Of a stretch of 7,043 bases of DNA, positions 5,815-7,043 are shown piece after piece. How positions within the stretch are numbered: position 1 is the first letter of the stretch; each line of letters starts with the position of its first letter. The position numbers were made by a program, and so were the translations under genes. The DNA is from JANQPX01 sp039197065 (lineage in GTDB: Bacteria > Pseudomonadota > Alphaproteobacteria > Geminicoccales > Geminicoccaceae). The notes beneath the pieces were generated by a model, which saw nothing but the letters and a program-made list of their open reading frames with translations, had not been told where the DNA came from and did no database searches. The stretch is from positions 1 to 7,043 of the forward strand of contig JBCCUL010000066.1 in the NCBI GenBank assembly GCA_039197065.1, read 5' to 3'.

Positions 5815-6708
5815 ATGACGCCCGGCGATGGTTCCTTCCACAGTTTCGCCGACTATGTCAGGCAGCGCCCGTTTCTGGTTCAAGAACAGGAGGTGCGGGC
5901 TCTTGAGGACAAATCGGTAACGTTGGTGCGCCTTCATCATCAAGCCGAGGAGAGTATCGTCCCTGCAACCGACGACATCTTCGTCGTCTGCTTCCTGCAG
6001 GCCAACTGCCATATCCGTCACAACTCCGGCTCGGGCTGGAGAGACTATCGAGCGCTGACCGGCGATCTTGTCGTCAATCCGCCGCGGGCGGAGGTCGCTT
6101 TTCGTGCCGACAGCTCGCGCCAGCTCCTGATTTTGTCGACGCCTTTCGACCAGCTCGACACGTGGCTGCCGCACCGTCTCGCAACAGTGGACCGTTTGCT
6201 TGAACCCTTCTATCTTGAACGCTTTCGTGATTCGCTGGTCTCCGATTTGATCCTGCGCTTGTGGGCGGAGGCGGCATGCGGCGATCATGTCTCCCGTTTG
6301 TTCGTCGATGGCGCTATCCAGTCAATCATGGCAGCGCTCTTGCGAAATTTCGGTGTGGCTTCATCCAAAAGCCCCATCGAACCTGGCGACCCCCGACTAC
6401 GGCGGGTGATCGACTATGTCGACGCCAATCTGACCAATGATCTGGCGCTCCCAGAGCTTGCCGATATCGCCTGCTTGTCCACCTATCACTTTGCGCGGGC
6501 GTTCAAGCGAGCCCTCGGTCAGTCACCTCATGCCTTCGTGCTTGATCAGCGGATTGGTCGGGCGAAGGACTTGTTGACTAAAACCAAGCTTCCAATCGCC
6601 TTCGTTGCCAGGGACTGCGGTTTTGCGTCTCAAAGCCACATGACCGCAGTTTTCCGGCGGTATTGTGCAACCACCCCCAGACAATATCGTCAAAGTCGGC
6701 AAAGTTGA
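5815..6708 (+). CDS. AraC-family transcriptional regulator
   Basis: DNA-binding regulator of 297 aa. The N-terminal part (about 30-180) looks like the AraC-binding-like sensor domain, with the typical G-D-L-V-V-N-P-P turn at 83-90 and a L-I-L-S-T-P-F strand at 105-111. The C-terminal part (about 195-295) is the AraC/XylS DNA-binding domain with two helix-turn-helix units: L-A-L-P-E-L-A-D-I-A-C at about 210-220 continuing to F-K at 230-231, and the second at about 260-284 with A-x-x-C-G-F-x-S-Q-S-H-M-T-x-x-F-R. It ends with the usual P-R-Q-Y-R near 288-292. ATG 5815 is chosen for its GAGGAA site; starting at 5782 would add 11 residues. It is divergent from the lipid-related operon, so it may control it, and its ligand could be a fatty acid or oxidised fatty acid. 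That link is inference; AraC-family membership is clear. Confidence 0.93.
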   Translation: MTPGDGSFHSFADYVRQRPFLVQEQEVRALEDKSVTLVRLHHQAEESIVPATDDIFVVCFLQANCHIRHNSGSGWRDYRALTGDLVVNPPRAEVAFRADSSRQLLILSTPFDQLDTWLPHRLATVDRLLEPFYLERFRDSLVSDLILRLWAEAACGDHVSRLFVDGAIQSIMAALLRNFGVASSKSPIEPGDPRLRRVIDYVDANLTNDLALPELADIACLSTYHFARAFKRALGQSPHAFVLDQRIGRAKDLLTKTKLPIAFVARDCGFASQSHMTAVFRRYCATTPRQYRQSRQS

Positions 6709-6919
6709 CGGTTGTCCAGGAAAACAGACTGACCAGCCGCCTGGATGCAGCCGCCTTTTGGGGCAGTTCAGGGTCAACTTTCGGCATAAGCGGCCGGGCT
6801 TCCGGTGGCAGCTTTGCTTCTGAGGACCGGTCGCGACGGCGGAGTTCCTCGCGGGACGTGCGGTAACCGCTCGTTTTCTGACGCAAGGCTGGTGGGGAAA
6901 GAGTGCCAATTCGAGACTC
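6709..6919. other. Convergent gap between two regulator genes
   Basis: About 210 bp between the AraC-family stop and the stop of the incoming minus-strand gene. CAGCCGCC is repeated directly near 6734 and 6748. Minus-strand open frames cross it and run into the 3' end of the AraC-family gene (for example 6578-6886), but they are basic, low in family-like character and lack a convincing start. I see no clear intrinsic terminator. Confidence 0.4.
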
Positions 6920-7043
6920 TTAGGAAAGCTCGGCCTTTAGCCAGTTCAACAACACCGAAACACCGTTGCGCATGCGTTGGTTTGCGGGCTGGTAGATCGT
7001 CAAACCGTCAGGAAGCGACAAATGCTCCCTGAATGGGCGGATG
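6920..7043 (-). CDS. C-terminal end of a probable LysR-family regulator (partial)
   Basis: The last 40 codons of a minus-strand gene enter from the right edge and end in TAA at 6920-6922; the rest lies outside the window. The visible peptide has a substrate-domain-like ending: L-P-D-G-L-T-I-Y-Q-P, then N-Q-R-M-R-N-G-V-S-V-L-L-N-W-L-K. A 'Y-x-P ... R-x-R ... V ... L/F-x-x-W/F-L' tail is typical of LysR-type transcriptional regulators. Nothing of its DNA-binding domain can be seen, so the call rests on this tail only. It converges on the AraC-family gene and is not part of the lipid-related operon. Confidence 0.6.
   Translation of the reverse strand, partial: IRPFREHLSLPDGLTIYQPANQRMRNGVSVLLNWLKAELS

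Noticed and set aside
5665..6288. 207-codon minus-strand frame opposite the AraC-family gene
   Set aside because: Shadow of the regulator gene; no family-like motifs and the plus-strand product is unmistakable.
6523..6909. Minus-strand open frames over the 3' end of the AraC-family gene (including 6578-6886)
   Set aside because: They overlap a solid gene by well over 100 bp, are rich in Arg and Ser and show no recognisable domain.
1..7043. CRISPR array, tRNA, rRNA, insertion sequence or phage genes
   Set aside because: Read on both strands; no regularly spaced repeats, cloverleaf, transposase motif or phage-like gene was seen.

Overview
The window comes from a GC-rich bacterium. Codon use in the long genes, the AraC and LysR regulator types, the lipoprotein style and the exported small protein suggest an alphaproteobacterium, perhaps rhizobial or sphingomonad-like. 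That placement is an inference, because no rRNA or other phylogenetic marker is present.

Layout, left to right. Positions 1-525 are visibly more AT-rich than the rest and hold no gene I can support, only a perfect 9-bp inverted repeat and small doubtful frames. Positions 526-5369 hold four genes on the minus strand, read right to left: a small exported protein of unknown function (TTG start at 5369), a SYLF/YSC84-type lipoprotein, a haem dioxygenase of the cyclooxygenase/peroxidase superfamily that matches fatty-acid alpha-dioxygenase, and a cyclic-nucleotide-binding patatin phospholipase of the neuropathy-target-esterase (NTE) type. The first two genes abut (TAG then ATG), the second and third are 82 bp apart, and the last two are 7 bp apart, so this looks like one operon. 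A control region of about 445 bp (5370-5814) with short direct and inverted repeats separates it from a divergent AraC-family regulator on the plus strand (5815-6708). After a short convergent gap, the 3' end of what looks like a LysR-family regulator enters on the minus strand (6920 to the window edge).

The most interesting reading is functional. The phospholipase would release fatty acids from membrane lipids, and the dioxygenase next to it would oxidise free fatty acids at C2. This would be a compact bacterial 'phospholipase plus COX-like dioxygenase' oxylipin module, carried with a lipid-binding-family lipoprotein and an exported protein and possibly controlled by the divergent AraC regulator. 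Dioxygenase identity rests on several conserved active-site positions seen directly in the sequence. The operon and pathway are inference. All start choices below were made from visible ribosome-binding sites.
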